Shown here in pieces: positions 43,636 to 52,054 of a DNA stretch of 64,000 nt. The DNA is taken from the NCBI RefSeq assembly GCF_009734425.1, contig NZ_CP046455.1:1054001-1118000 (forward strand), written 5' to 3'. The notes under the pieces are model-generated. The model was not told the DNA's origin. It saw only the letters and a list, made by a program, of their open reading frames with translations, and searched no databases. Positions within the stretch are counted from its first letter, which is position 1, and each line of letters starts with the position of its first letter. The translations under genes were made by a program, and so were the position numbers. The DNA comes from Corynebacterium occultum (GTDB lineage Bacteria > Actinomycetota > Actinomycetes > Mycobacteriales > Mycobacteriaceae).

Positions 43636-44512
43636 GGACCTGAACGGCTACCGCGTGGTGGCCGTGCACGCACACCCCGACGATGAGGCGATCTCCACCG
43701 GCGGCGCGCTGGCGGATCTGGCCCGGCGGGGTGCTGAGGTCACCGTGATCACCTGCACCCTCGGCGAGCAGGGCGAGGTGATCGGGGATCCCTATCAGCA
43801 CCTGGTGGCCGATCACTCCGACCAGCTCGGTGGTTTCCGCATCGGGGAGTTGCGTCGTTCCTTAAGGATCCTCGGTGCGCAGGGCAGTTTCCTCGGTGCC
43901 CCCGGCCGTTTCCGGGATTCCGGCATGGTCGGTGACCCGGCACAGGACAACCCGCGCGCCTTCGTCAATTCCGGGGCTGCGGCGGTGGAGCTGCTGGCAG
44001 CTGAGTTCGAGCGGCTGCGCCCTCATCTGGTGATCACCTACGGCCCGGACGGCGGTTATGGCCACCCGGATCATATCCGGGCCCATGAGATCACCCATCT
44101 CGCCGCAGCCCAGACCGGGGTGCCCAGGGTGCTGTGGGCGGTGACGGACACCGCTGACCTCCAGGCGGGACTGGCGTCGATAAGCACTGTTCCGGCCGGC
44201 TGGCGGGCAGCGAAACCCGAAGAACTGGCCTCGGTGGACAGCAGTGACCTGGCGATCACCCTGGATGACCACGCCTACCATGCCAAACGAGCCTCGATGC
44301 AGGCTCATGCCACCCAGGTGTGGATCGCCGATGGCAGTATCTCCGAGGTTAATCCGGTGGCCGCCATCGGGTCCTGCGATGGGCTGGTGCTCTGGGCACT
44401 GTCGAACCTGATCGCCCAGCCTCTGCTGCGTCGCGAGCACTATCAATTCGGGGCCGGGGTGGCACTTCCGGAGGGTGCCACCGGGCTCCTTGACGGACTG
44501 TCACGGGGGTGA
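43628..44512 (+). CDS. mshB: Mycothiol biosynthesis deacetylase MshB
   Basis: A 294-residue zinc deacetylase that removes the acetyl group from GlcNAc-inositol in mycothiol synthesis. The zinc and catalytic motif HAHPDDE is at residues 14-20 (His16, Asp19) and the third ligand His148 is in GHPDH. Length matches the mycobacterial enzyme. GTG 43628 overlaps the lipoprotein stop by eight bases. It is the strongest single marker of an actinomycete. One GCTTATCGACGNC copy (44173) is inside. Confidence 0.94.
   Translation: MTEDLNGYRVVAVHAHPDDEAISTGGALADLARRGAEVTVITCTLGEQGEVIGDPYQHLVADHSDQLGGFRIGELRRSLRILGAQGSFLGAPGRFRDSGMVGDPAQDNPRAFVNSGAAAVELLAAEFERLRPHLVITYGPDGGYGHPDHIRAHEITHLAAAQTGVPRVLWAVTDTADLQAGLASISTVPAGWRAAKPEELASVDSSDLAITLDDHAYHAKRASMQAHATQVWIADGSISEVNPVAAIGSCDGLVLWALSNLIAQPLLRREHYQFGAGVALPEGATGLLDGLSRG
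44173..44185 (-). repeat. GCTTATCGACGNC motif, copy 7
   Basis: Antisense inside mshB, where the sense frame reads Ser-Ile-Ser (tcg ata agc). N is C. Confidence 0.8.
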
Positions 44513-44913
44513 GACAGTTGCCGCAGCAGGGTTTTATTCACCAGGATTTCAGTCGCGCCGAAGCCATCGGCGGATTGTTCTGGCTCTCCCTCGGAGCCCT
44601 TATTTCAGTCTTTTTGGAAGTGATGTATCTGGGCACCTGGATCGCCCTTCCGGGCGGCTCCTCGATCGCCTTTCCCTACACAATCCTCATCGCCTTCTTC
44701 TTCACCATGGTGCTGAGCAGGACTGCAGCGCTCTGGAGCAATCGGGCGGTGATCGCCGCCATCCCGCTCTATGTCTGGGTGGCAGGCTATACCGTGATGA
44801 TGATGTGGCCTGTTTTCGGCGATGCCCAGTTGCTCGGATCCAACATCCGCAGCGTACTTCTGCTGGGGGCTGGAGTGATAGGTGGCATTTGGCCACTTAT
44901 CAAGGTCAAGTGA
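44509..44913 (+). CDS. Small integral membrane protein next to mshB
   Basis: A 134-residue protein with four transmembrane helices, for example GGLFWLSLGALISVFLEV and YTILIAFFFTMVLS. GTG 44509 overlaps the mshB stop codon, so it is translated with it. A membrane protein at this position is conserved in mycobacteria and corynebacteria (Rv1171-like, from memory). No role is known; linkage to mycothiol synthesis is only positional. Confidence 0.78.
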   Translation: MRQLPQQGFIHQDFSRAEAIGGLFWLSLGALISVFLEVMYLGTWIALPGGSSIAFPYTILIAFFFTMVLSRTAALWSNRAVIAAIPLYVWVAGYTVMMMWPVFGDAQLLGSNIRSVLLLGAGVIGGIWPLIKVK

Positions 44914-44972
44914 CATAATGGGTGAGCATCTCACCCAAAATCCGCAACTTTATATTGGAGTATCGAGTTCCC

Positions 44973-45296
44973 ATGACATACACAATCGCACAGCCATGCG
45001 TTGACGTCTTGGATCGTTCCTGCGTTGAAGAATGCCCCGTGGACTGCATCTACGAGGGCAAACGCATGCTGTACATCCACCCCGACGAGTGCGTCGACTG
45101 CGGCGCCTGTGAACCAGCCTGCCCGGTCGAAGCCATCTTCTACGAGGATGACGTCCCGGACGAGTGGCTTGATTACAACGACGCCAACTCCGCCTTCTTC
45201 GACGACCTCGGATCCCCCGGTGGTGCCGCGAAGCTCGGCCCCCAGGACTTTGATCACCCGCTGGTCTCCGCACTGCCGCCGCAGAACCAGGACTAG
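44973..45296 (+). CDS. fdxC: Seven-iron ferredoxin FdxC
   Basis: A 107-residue ferredoxin. The N-terminal CVDVLDRSCVEECPVDC block provides the 3Fe-4S cluster ligands, and CVDCGACEPACP provides the 4Fe-4S cluster. The length and acidic C-terminal tail match actinobacterial FdxC. It transfers electrons in the cytoplasm. ATG 44973 starts the conserved MTYTIAQPC; an earlier in-frame start adds only unconserved residues. Followed by dapC after 30 bp. Confidence 0.93.
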   Translation: MTYTIAQPCVDVLDRSCVEECPVDCIYEGKRMLYIHPDECVDCGACEPACPVEAIFYEDDVPDEWLDYNDANSAFFDDLGSPGGAAKLGPQDFDHPLVSALPPQNQD

Positions 45297-45326
45297 AAAG
45301 CACACAGCCCCGCCAAGAGGAGAACC

Positions 45327-46430
45327 ATGACCCGCACCCCGCTGGGAACCACCCTTCCCGATTTTCCCTGGGACTCTCTTGCCCAGGCGAAGGCGAAGGC
45401 CAACGCCCATCCGGAGGGCATCGTCGACCTTTCGGTGGGCACCCCGGTGGATCAGGTTGCCCCTGGCATCCAGATCGCACTCTCTGAGGCGGCGGCGGAG
45501 CCGGGCTACCCGCAGACCGTCGGCACCCCGGAACTACGCCAGGCGATCATTGAGGCCCTGGCCCGGCGCTACAACATGAGCGGCCTCAGCGAGAATGCGG
45601 TGCTGCCGGTGGTGGGCACCAAGGAGGCCATCGCCCTGCTGCCGAGCCTGCTCGGGGTGCGGGGGACGGTGGTCATCCCGGAGGTTGCCTACCCGACTTA
45701 TGAGGTGGGTGCCCTGATGGCCGGGGCCACGCCGCTGCGGGCAGATTCGCTGTTCAAGGTCGGCCCGGCCACCCCGGACCTGATGTTCATCAATTCCCCC
45801 TCCAATCCGACGGGCAAGGTGCTCGGCATTGAGCACCTGCGCAAGGTGGTCCACTGGGCGCAGGAACGCGGGGTGATTCTCGCTGCTGATGAGTGCTATA
45901 TCGGTCTGGGTTGGGATGATGAGAATCAGCCCCTCTCGATCCTGGATCCGGCGGTCTGCGATGGTGACCACACCAACCTGATCGCCATCCACTCCCTGTC
46001 CAAGTCCTCCAATCTGGCCAGCTACCGCGCAGGTTTCCTAGCTGGTGATCCTTCCTTGATCGCTGAACTGACCGAAGTGCGGAAGCATTCCGGTCTGATG
46101 GTTCCCGGTCCGATCCAGGCGGCCATGGTTGCCGCCCTGGGTGATGATGACCAGGAGGCACTGCAGAAGCTGCGCTACGCCGCCCGGCGGGCCAAACTGA
46201 TGCGGGCGCTGATCGAAGCCGGTTTCCAGGTGGAGAACTCCGAGGCGGGGCTCTACATCTGGGCCACCCGTGGAGAGAACTGCCGTGACACCGTGAACTG
46301 GCTTGCCGAACGTGGCATTCTCGTCGCACCCGGTGACTTCTACGGTCCTGCCGGCGCCAACTTCGTGCGGGTTGCCCTGACCGGCACCGATGAGCGTATC
46401 GACGCTGCGGTGGCCCGGCTGCACGGCTGA
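45327..46430 (+). CDS. dapC: Succinyldiaminopimelate aminotransferase DapC
   Basis: A 367-residue PLP enzyme of aminotransferase fold type I: NSPSNPTGK, AADECYIGLGW (PLP-binding Asp) and SLSKSSNLASYRAGF (Schiff-base Lys in SKSSN). Placement beside fdxC and dapD identifies the N-succinyl-2-amino-6-ketopimelate transaminase of lysine and diaminopimelate synthesis. AAGAGGAG precedes the ATG. Confidence 0.92.
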   Translation: MTRTPLGTTLPDFPWDSLAQAKAKANAHPEGIVDLSVGTPVDQVAPGIQIALSEAAAEPGYPQTVGTPELRQAIIEALARRYNMSGLSENAVLPVVGTKEAIALLPSLLGVRGTVVIPEVAYPTYEVGALMAGATPLRADSLFKVGPATPDLMFINSPSNPTGKVLGIEHLRKVVHWAQERGVILAADECYIGLGWDDENQPLSILDPAVCDGDHTNLIAIHSLSKSSNLASYRAGFLAGDPSLIAELTEVRKHSGLMVPGPIQAAMVAALGDDDQEALQKLRYAARRAKLMRALIEAGFQVENSEAGLYIWATRGENCRDTVNWLAERGILVAPGDFYGPAGANFVRVALTGTDERIDAAVARLHG

Positions 46431-46445
46431 CCCTCTGTTCCTGTT

Positions 46446-47810
46446 CTAGAAGGGCGGCTCCTCATCCTCGTATTGCGAGGGGAGGGGCCGCTCCCTCTTT
46501 TGCTTGAGTCGCTGTGTTCTCTCCTGCTCCGCTTTCTCCTCTTCGCGCAGGCGGGCCCGTTCCCGGCGCCTGTCCTGACGTTGGGCCAGGGTCTGCACCC
46601 AATGTCTCTGCTTCGGGGCCAACGGCCCTTCCGCACGGTCAATTGCCCAGGTACCGTCCTGGAAGAGCCAGTAGACATCACCGGTATAGGGGTCAAGCAG
46701 GTAGTGGACCTGCTCATCGGTTTTGCGGGCATGGTGGTGGTCGCAGAGCGCCAGGAGATTGGCGGCGGTGGTGGGGCCACCATCAGCATGGTTGATCCGG
46801 TGGTCCATCTGACAGCGGCTGGCGGGCCGGATGCAGCCAGGCCAGCGGCAGAGCCAGTCCCTTCCCTCCACCGCAGCCCTGATATCCGGTGGTGTCTGGT
46901 AGGCCGGGGATTCCTTCTCGGCAGCCGCATCAGCATCCCGGATCCGTTGGGCAGCTGCCGCGAGGGCTTCAGCGTCCTTGGGGTCAAGGGGGCCGTAGGG
47001 CTGGAGAAAGCCCGGACTCCCGGGCAGGTCCCTGGCCTGGTAGAGGTTCAGGTTGACCTTCACCGACACATCCATCAGGAAGATCTCCACAAAAGCCTGA
47101 TGGTAGGGGATGCCCTGCTCCTTGGCGCGGGCCCGCACCGCCTCCTCGATCTTGGTGGCGGTGACCTGATCCACCCGGATCTCGAAGAGCACGCTGCCAT
47201 CGGGCTGTGGGGTGCTGTGGTACCTGTTCATGACCGGGAGCTCGGGTTCTGGAGCCGGCTCCGTATTCCCGGGCTCGCCTTCCGGGTGTTCTGTTTCTTC
47301 CTGGGCACTGGGGTGCTGGGGTGCTTCTTCCTCGGGTGGGGTCAGCACCCGGATGAGTTCTTTGAGGGCCCGGGTGATGGTGGCACTGGTGGGCATCAGC
47401 TGGTTTGCCCGGGTGGGGGAGAGCAGGGAGCTCAACCGCTCGTCGACGGCCTCCCAGAACCCTGGATCCTCCAGCAGCTCCACACAGATACCGGTGAGCT
47501 GGTGGTCGATGGTGCGCAGCCGGGACATGTCGACGTGGAAGTGTTCCTCGATCAGGGTCTTGAGTTGGGGTAGTTTGTCGAGGGTGAGCAGGGCGTAGAG
47601 ATTGCTGGCGATGACTCCGGAGCGGATACCCGTGGATCGGGTGATGGTTGCCGCCAGTTCAGTGAAATCCCGCTCCTGCTGGGATCCGGTGGGCATGGCC
47701 CGGCGCCAGGCCAGGTATTCGGCTTCTCGGGCCTGTTGGAAGGCCACCGCCAGGGGATCGTCCGGGGAACTCAGCGAATGGAACGCCATGGTATCGGAGT
47801 GGAAGGGCAC
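46446..47810 (-). CDS. HNH endonuclease with DUF222
   Basis: A 454-residue protein of the widespread actinobacterial DUF222-HNH family. The N-terminal DUF222 part carries LTRANQLM-type helices; a Pro/Glu-rich linker follows; and the HNH nuclease lies at the C-terminal end (CRWPGC, QMDHRINHADGG, LCDHHH). The GTG at 47810 is chosen because AAGGAGGTGA, a perfect ribosome site, lies nine bases upstream. Such genes are often multicopy and associated with mobile DNA, but no repeat borders were seen here. DNA cleavage is expected; target unknown. Confidence 0.88.
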   Translation of the reverse strand: MPFHSDTMAFHSLSSPDDPLAVAFQQAREAEYLAWRRAMPTGSQQERDFTELAATITRSTGIRSGVIASNLYALLTLDKLPQLKTLIEEHFHVDMSRLRTIDHQLTGICVELLEDPGFWEAVDERLSSLLSPTRANQLMPTSATITRALKELIRVLTPPEEEAPQHPSAQEETEHPEGEPGNTEPAPEPELPVMNRYHSTPQPDGSVLFEIRVDQVTATKIEEAVRARAKEQGIPYHQAFVEIFLMDVSVKVNLNLYQARDLPGSPGFLQPYGPLDPKDAEALAAAAQRIRDADAAAEKESPAYQTPPDIRAAVEGRDWLCRWPGCIRPASRCQMDHRINHADGGPTTAANLLALCDHHHARKTDEQVHYLLDPYTGDVYWLFQDGTWAIDRAEGPLAPKQRHWVQTLAQRQDRRRERARLREEEKAEQERTQRLKQKRERPLPSQYEDEEPPF

Positions 47811-48121
47811 GGGGACAGGTCACCTCCTTGAAGGTGAAGGGTCGCAGTGGTTGAGGGGTGCAGTAGTGATGACGCCTATAGCTCAGGTGTTCGATATGGA
47901 CCTTAGGGCACGCCCCGGACATGGCTACCCCCGCGGGGGTGATTTCCTGAAAAGTGCAGTTCAGGGCAGTTCTTTTCATGGTTGGGAAACGAGGCTGCAT
48001 AGTCGTGATGAGATGGGAGCTCTGCTCAAGCCACGGTAAAGAGCGTGTGGATTCACTGATTCAAATGGCCGGAGACTAAAGTTCAATCTTTAAAGTGATC
48101 AGTGCATCAGGAAGAGGCGAT
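47811..48121. other. Intergenic region between HNH gene and gtrA, with palindrome
   Basis: 311 bp with no convincing gene. ACCCCCGCGGGGGT at 47927-47940 is a perfect 14-bp palindrome. A TATAGG on the minus strand is a possible -10 for the HNH gene. Confidence 0.5.
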
Positions 48122-48700
48122 GTGGGCTCCACGGAAAAAATGCGGCCCGGCAGGTTGATGTCAGGGCTGAGCCAGTTCATCAAATTCGGAATCGTCGGTG
48201 GTTCCGGAACCGTGGTGAATCTGCTCATCGCTGCGCTCTCCAAGAAGATCGCCGGCTGGACCGGGGGCATCCACGAGAGTGATGTCTTCCTGAATCTGTT
48301 CGGCACCGAGTTTAATATTCGTTGGTTCAACGTCTTTTTGACGATTGCCTTCCTGGTTGCCAACACCTGGAACTACCAGCTCAACCGGATGTGGACCTTC
48401 AAGGGAATCAGTACCCGAAGCTGGTTCCGGGGATTCTTCCCCTTCCTGCTGACCGGTATCGGGGCTTTCCTGGTGAGTCAGGTGGTGGCCACCCTGTTGA
48501 TGAACCCGACTTCGCCGATCGCTCTCTCCGAGGCGGTATTCGATGGCTCCACCGGCTTCCGGACCAAGTTCTACTGGGCCACCGTGATCTCCATTGTGGT
48601 TGCCATGCCGGTGAACTTCCTGATCAACAAATTCTGGGCCTTCCGTCGCCCGAAGGTGAAGATCGTCGAGGTCAGGGAACCTGTCACCCAGGAGAGTTAG
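48122..48700 (+). CDS. GtrA-family membrane protein
   Basis: A 192-residue protein with four transmembrane helices and the GtrA signatures FIKFGIVGGSGTVVNLLI and NYQLNRMWTF. GtrA-like flippases help move polyprenyl-linked sugars across the membrane for cell-wall glycans, arabinogalactan in related genera. GTG 48122 is chosen because GGAAGAGG precedes it; an upstream GTG has no ribosome site. The stop codon overlaps that of the convergent gene. Confidence 0.87.
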   Translation: MGSTEKMRPGRLMSGLSQFIKFGIVGGSGTVVNLLIAALSKKIAGWTGGIHESDVFLNLFGTEFNIRWFNVFLTIAFLVANTWNYQLNRMWTFKGISTRSWFRGFFPFLLTGIGAFLVSQVVATLLMNPTSPIALSEAVFDGSTGFRTKFYWATVISIVVAMPVNFLINKFWAFRRPKVKIVEVREPVTQES

Positions 48701-49173
48701 TCATCCAGCCCAGCATTGATCCGGGCAATGTCCTGCATGCGGCGCTTCCGCTGAGCCTTCGGGCCCAGCCACAGTGCCAGGCCACCTCCGGCCAGACTTC
48801 CGACCAGACCCCCGGTGGCGGCGGCGATGGAACCATCCCAGTAGTTGAAAGCTAGTCCGGCAAGCCAGGCGAGAATAAGGGCGGTCATTAGGAACCAGTC
48901 TGTCCTGCTCAATTCGATGAAGCGGGCGCGCGCGGTCTGACGCTTCAGCCAATTCTGTCCCAGCACCTGGGAGGCGGCGGGGATCAGCAGCAGTAGGGCG
49001 GACCATAGGGAGTGATCGCCCGGCAGTGTCCAGGCAAGAATTGCACCCACCAGGAAGCAGAGCCACATGGGGGACTGGGCTGTCACGGTCGAAGAGCGAT
49101 GCAGTAACTGCCGCTCGAATTCATCGTCTACCGCTTCATCGTATTTCTGCAGGGTGGTGTCGGCATATCCCAT
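48697..49173 (-). CDS. Small membrane protein paired with XRE regulator
   Basis: A 158-residue protein with four to five hydrophobic segments (PMWLCFLVGAILAWTLPG, LWSALLLLIPAASQVLG, WFLMTALILAWLAGLAFNYW). The soluble N terminus has MGYADTTLQKYDEAVDDEFE. GGAGAA precedes ATG 49173. Its gene starts two bases from the XRE stop codon. Regulator/membrane-protein pairs of this size are common and often unexplained; no function is proposed. Confidence 0.7.
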   Translation of the reverse strand: MGYADTTLQKYDEAVDDEFERQLLHRSSTVTAQSPMWLCFLVGAILAWTLPGDHSLWSALLLLIPAASQVLGQNWLKRQTARARFIELSRTDWFLMTALILAWLAGLAFNYWDGSIAAATGGLVGSLAGGGLALWLGPKAQRKRRMQDIARINAGLDD

Positions 49174-49174
49174 G

Positions 49175-49390
49175 TCAGTTCTCCTGTTCCTCTCCGAATA
49201 TCTCCTCCACGGTTTTTCCCAGCTCCCGGCAGATCGCCAGAGCCAGGTGCACCGAGGGGGAGTAGTTGCCCTTCTCGATATTTGCGATGGTCTGCCGGGA
49301 CACTGAAACCCGTTCCGCGAGTTCGCCCTGTGAGAGCTCATTCCAACGGCGGAATTTGCGGACCATGTTGCTGAGGTTCTGTTCACTCAA
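49175..49390 (-). CDS. XRE-family transcriptional regulator (small)
   Basis: A 71-residue single helix-turn-helix protein: LSQGELAERVSVSRQTIANIEKG is the conserved Cro/CI core, and EEIFGEEQEN closes it. It has no effector domain. A TTG start at 49390 overlaps the stop codon of a 32-residue frame, so translation is probably coupled; an ATG eight codons later is the alternative. Likely autoregulator of this three-gene operon. Confidence 0.83.
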   Translation of the reverse strand: MSEQNLSNMVRKFRRWNELSQGELAERVSVSRQTIANIEKGNYSPSVHLALAICRELGKTVEEIFGEEQEN

Positions 49391-49485
49391 GCGCGCGACA
49401 CGTCCCGTCCCAGCGTCGTGGTGCCCCCGAGAGTGCAGAGCGGCAATGTCAGGAGAATGATCGGCAGGCTGTGGCGGGGTTCCAT
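49387..49485 (-). CDS. Predicted 32-residue hydrophobic peptide, first gene of the XRE operon
   Basis: An ATG at 49485 with AAGGAG at proper spacing opens a 33-codon frame encoding MEPRHSLPIILLTLPLCT, then a hydrophilic end. The first part could be a membrane segment. Its TGA shares bases with the TTG start of the XRE gene (TTGA). An ideal promoter stands 45 bp upstream, so the frame is very probably translated, if only to couple the regulator. Confidence 0.6.
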   Translation of the reverse strand: MEPRHSLPIILLTLPLCTLGGTTTLGRDVSRA

Positions 49486-49529
49486 GTCCGAAGCTCCTTA
49501 TCGTGATGTCACATTTTCCCTATATTCAC

Positions 49530-49558
49530 AATGTAAAGTAAACTTGACATTCGGTCAA
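49530..49558 (-). promoter_or_regulatory. Consensus promoter of the XRE operon
   Basis: TTGACC, 17 bp, TACATT on the minus strand, reading toward the 32-residue frame. The AATGT ... ACATT inverted half-sites overlap the spacer and -10 and could be the XRE operator. Confidence 0.7.
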
Positions 49559-49572
49559 TGGTTTTAAGCAAT

Positions 49573-49605
49573 AAAAAACCCGGCCCACCGTAAACGTGGA
49601 CCGGG
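49573..49605 (-). terminator. Terminator of dapD
   Basis: On the minus strand CCCGGTCCAC / GTGGGCCGGG (one mismatch) followed by TTTTTT, 35 bp after the dapD stop codon. Confidence 0.9.
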
Positions 49606-49639
49606 CTCTCAAGATTCCCGGGAAAGACCCCTCAGGAGA

Positions 49640-50605
49640 CTAGTTCTGGTGCAGATCCCGGTTCAGGGCGACTGAAACCTCCCGCTCACTGGCCTCTACC
49701 GAACCGGAGACCGAATTGCGGCGAAAGAGCAGCCGGGAGAAACCGGAGAGCTTGGAGGCACGGATGGAACTGCCGTGGAAGACCCCGACCTTCTTGGCCA
49801 GCTCATCGAAGATGGTGACCCGGGTGCCCGCGGTGACATAGAGACCGGCCTCGATGGTGCAGTCATCACCGAGGGGGAAACCGACACCTGCGTTCGCGCC
49901 GAGCAGGCATCGCTTACCCAGGGAGATCACCTCGCTGCCGCCACCGGAGAGAGTACCCATGATGGAGGCGCCGCCACCGATGTCGGTGCCGTCACCGATG
50001 ACCACACCAGAGGAGATCCGGCCCTCAACCATGGAGGTGCCCAGGGTGCCCGCATTGAAGTTGACGAAGCCCTCGTGCATGACGGTGGTGCCGGGGGAGA
50101 GGTAGGCGCCCAGGCGGACGCGGTCAGCATCGGCGATACGCACCCCACTGGGGATGACATAGTCGACCATGCGGGGGAACTTGTCCACGGACTGGATGGA
50201 CACCGGGCCACGCTCAGCGAGCTTGCCACGGACGAACTCGAACCTATCCAGGGAGCAGGGGCCCCAGTTGGTCCACACCACATTGGCCAACTGGTGATAG
50301 ATACCATCCAGGTTCAGACCATGGGGCTTGACCAGCCGGTGGGAGAGCAGGTGCAGTCGCAGGTAGGCGTCGTAGGTGCCCAGGGGAGCGTCGTCGAGAG
50401 AAGCGATACGCGTCTCGACGGCGATACGCTCGACGTGACGGTCCTCATCGACGAGCTCCAAGGGAGCGAGCTGCTCCGGCGCGGTGATTCGCACCGTGCC
50501 GGCCTCGACGGGGTCGTCGATAAGCGTCGGGGAGGGGAACCACACATCCAGGACAGTGCCGTCCTGGTGGATGGTTGCGAGGCCTTGGGCAAGTGCAGCG
50601 GTCAT
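49640..50605 (-). CDS. dapD: Tetrahydrodipicolinate N-succinyltransferase DapD
   Basis: A 321-residue left-handed beta-helix acyltransferase of the lysine/diaminopimelate pathway. The hexapeptide-repeat region (about residues 170-270: VRLGAYLSPGTTVMHEGFVN, SGVVIGDGTDIGGG, GANAGVGFPLGDDCTIEAGL) and the actinobacterial N-terminal domain are complete. It follows the amino-acid permease by ten bases on the same strand. One GCTTATCGACGNC copy (50513) is inside. Confidence 0.92.
   Translation of the reverse strand: MTAALAQGLATIHQDGTVLDVWFPSPTLIDDPVEAGTVRITAPEQLAPLELVDEDRHVERIAVETRIASLDDAPLGTYDAYLRLHLLSHRLVKPHGLNLDGIYHQLANVVWTNWGPCSLDRFEFVRGKLAERGPVSIQSVDKFPRMVDYVIPSGVRIADADRVRLGAYLSPGTTVMHEGFVNFNAGTLGTSMVEGRISSGVVIGDGTDIGGGASIMGTLSGGGSEVISLGKRCLLGANAGVGFPLGDDCTIEAGLYVTAGTRVTIFDELAKKVGVFHGSSIRASKLSGFSRLLFRRNSVSGSVEASEREVSVALNRDLHQN
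50513..50525 (-). repeat. GCTTATCGACGNC motif, copy 8
   Basis: Sense orientation inside dapD, frame Leu-Ile-Asp (ctt atc gac). N is A. Confidence 0.8.
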
Positions 50606-50615
50606 GGCTTAGAAG

Positions 50616-51998
50616 TTACCTGACCTTCTTGCCGCGTGTGGTGAAGGAAAGTGCAATGAGAAGCACAACGACCACGACCACGGAGTAGATCTGGCCGCGG
50701 GCTCCGGCATCGAAGAGCATCAGGACGATCAGACCCACCAGAGAGATCAGGGTGGCCCAGGCCAACCAGGGCCACCCCCACATCCGGACGGTGGTGATCT
50801 CCTTGTTGTGTTCCAGCTCGGGGTGCAGCTTGAGGTAGCTGAGGACGATCATCACCCAGACCACCAACAGGCAGCCACCCACGGCATTGAGCAGGAAGTC
50901 CAGTAGACCCGTTGGGTTCCACCACTGCAGACCCACGGAAACGAAGGCGAAGACCATGGAGAGAACCACCGCGTTGATGGGCACCTTGGCGGAACTCAAC
51001 GTCTTGAACAATGCCGGGGCGTCACCTTCCAGGGCGAGGTCATGGACCAGTCGGGAGGTGGCGAAGATCTGGGCGTTGAAGGCGGAGAGCAACGCCAGGA
51101 CGATGACGGCCTCCATGAAACCGACCACACCCGGCAGGTTGGCCAGGCTCAGCACCGCGGTGAAGGGGGACTCGGCGGCGGTCTCGGCGTTGTCGATCTG
51201 GGAATAAGGCAGCAGGAAGGTCATCACCAGCACCGAACCCAGGTAGAAGACTGCGATGCGCCAGATCACGGCACGCACCGCGGTGGCGATGGAACGCTCC
51301 GGCTCGGAAGATTCCGCGGCGGCGATGGTGACGATCTCGATACCACCGAAAGCGAAGGCCACGGCCAACAGGCCAGCAGCCACACCGGCAATGCCATTGG
51401 GCATGAAACCGGCCTCGCCGAGGAAGTTCTGGGTACCCACGAAGGTGGAACCGGGCAGCAGACCGAAGATCAGCAGTGCACCGATGATCAGGAAACCGAT
51501 GATCACCGCCACCTTGATGAAGGCGAACCAGTACTCGAACTCACCGAAACCACTGACCTTCGCCAGGTTGACCACCACGAAGAAGATCACGGCCACCAGC
51601 GCCGGAATCCAGGGATCCACCCCGAACCAGCTGCCCATGATCGCCGCGGCTCCGGTCATCTCCGCGCCGAGCACCATGATCAGCATGAACCAGTACAACC
51701 AGCCGAGGGTGAAACCGGCCCAATGGCCATAAGCCTGGCGGGCATAGGTGGAGAAGGAACCGGAGGAGGGCCGGGCCGCCGCCAGCTCGCCGAGCATCTG
51801 CATCACCAACACCACGATGGCACCGGCGATCATGTAGGCGATCAGGATGGCTGGACCTGCCGCGCGGATACCCACGCCGGTTCCGAGGAAGAGGCCCGCG
51901 CCGATAGCGGACCCCAACCCCATCATGGTCAAGTGTCTAGGCTTAAGTCCCTTACCGAGCCCGGGGTTACCGGCTTGGGAGGTCTCCTGTGTTGTCAT
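50616..51998 (-). CDS. Amino acid permease (APC family, AroP/GabP type)
   Basis: A 460-residue carrier with 12 transmembrane segments. The family entry motif GLGSAIGAGLFLGTGVGIRAAGPA is near residue 28, and helix 3 carries MLGELAAARPSSGSFSTYARQAYG. It probably imports an amino acid with protons. It lies between the two dapD copies, and from memory the C. glutamicum genome has an aroP-like gene here. A TTTATAAC element upstream may be its -10. Confidence 0.9.
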   Translation of the reverse strand: MTTQETSQAGNPGLGKGLKPRHLTMMGLGSAIGAGLFLGTGVGIRAAGPAILIAYMIAGAIVVLVMQMLGELAAARPSSGSFSTYARQAYGHWAGFTLGWLYWFMLIMVLGAEMTGAAAIMGSWFGVDPWIPALVAVIFFVVVNLAKVSGFGEFEYWFAFIKVAVIIGFLIIGALLIFGLLPGSTFVGTQNFLGEAGFMPNGIAGVAAGLLAVAFAFGGIEIVTIAAAESSEPERSIATAVRAVIWRIAVFYLGSVLVMTFLLPYSQIDNAETAAESPFTAVLSLANLPGVVGFMEAVIVLALLSAFNAQIFATSRLVHDLALEGDAPALFKTLSSAKVPINAVVLSMVFAFVSVGLQWWNPTGLLDFLLNAVGGCLLVVWVMIVLSYLKLHPELEHNKEITTVRMWGWPWLAWATLISLVGLIVLMLFDAGARGQIYSVVVVVVLLIALSFTTRGKKVR

Positions 51999-52054
51999 GC
52001 CTGAAACCTTATCCTGAGGTCAGGACAGGTTATAAACTGACCACACCGCCGAAG

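Noticed and set aside
46446..47810. HNH/DUF222 gene as part of a mobile element
   Set aside because: No inverted or direct repeat borders, no recombinase, and the neighbours keep the conserved gene order.
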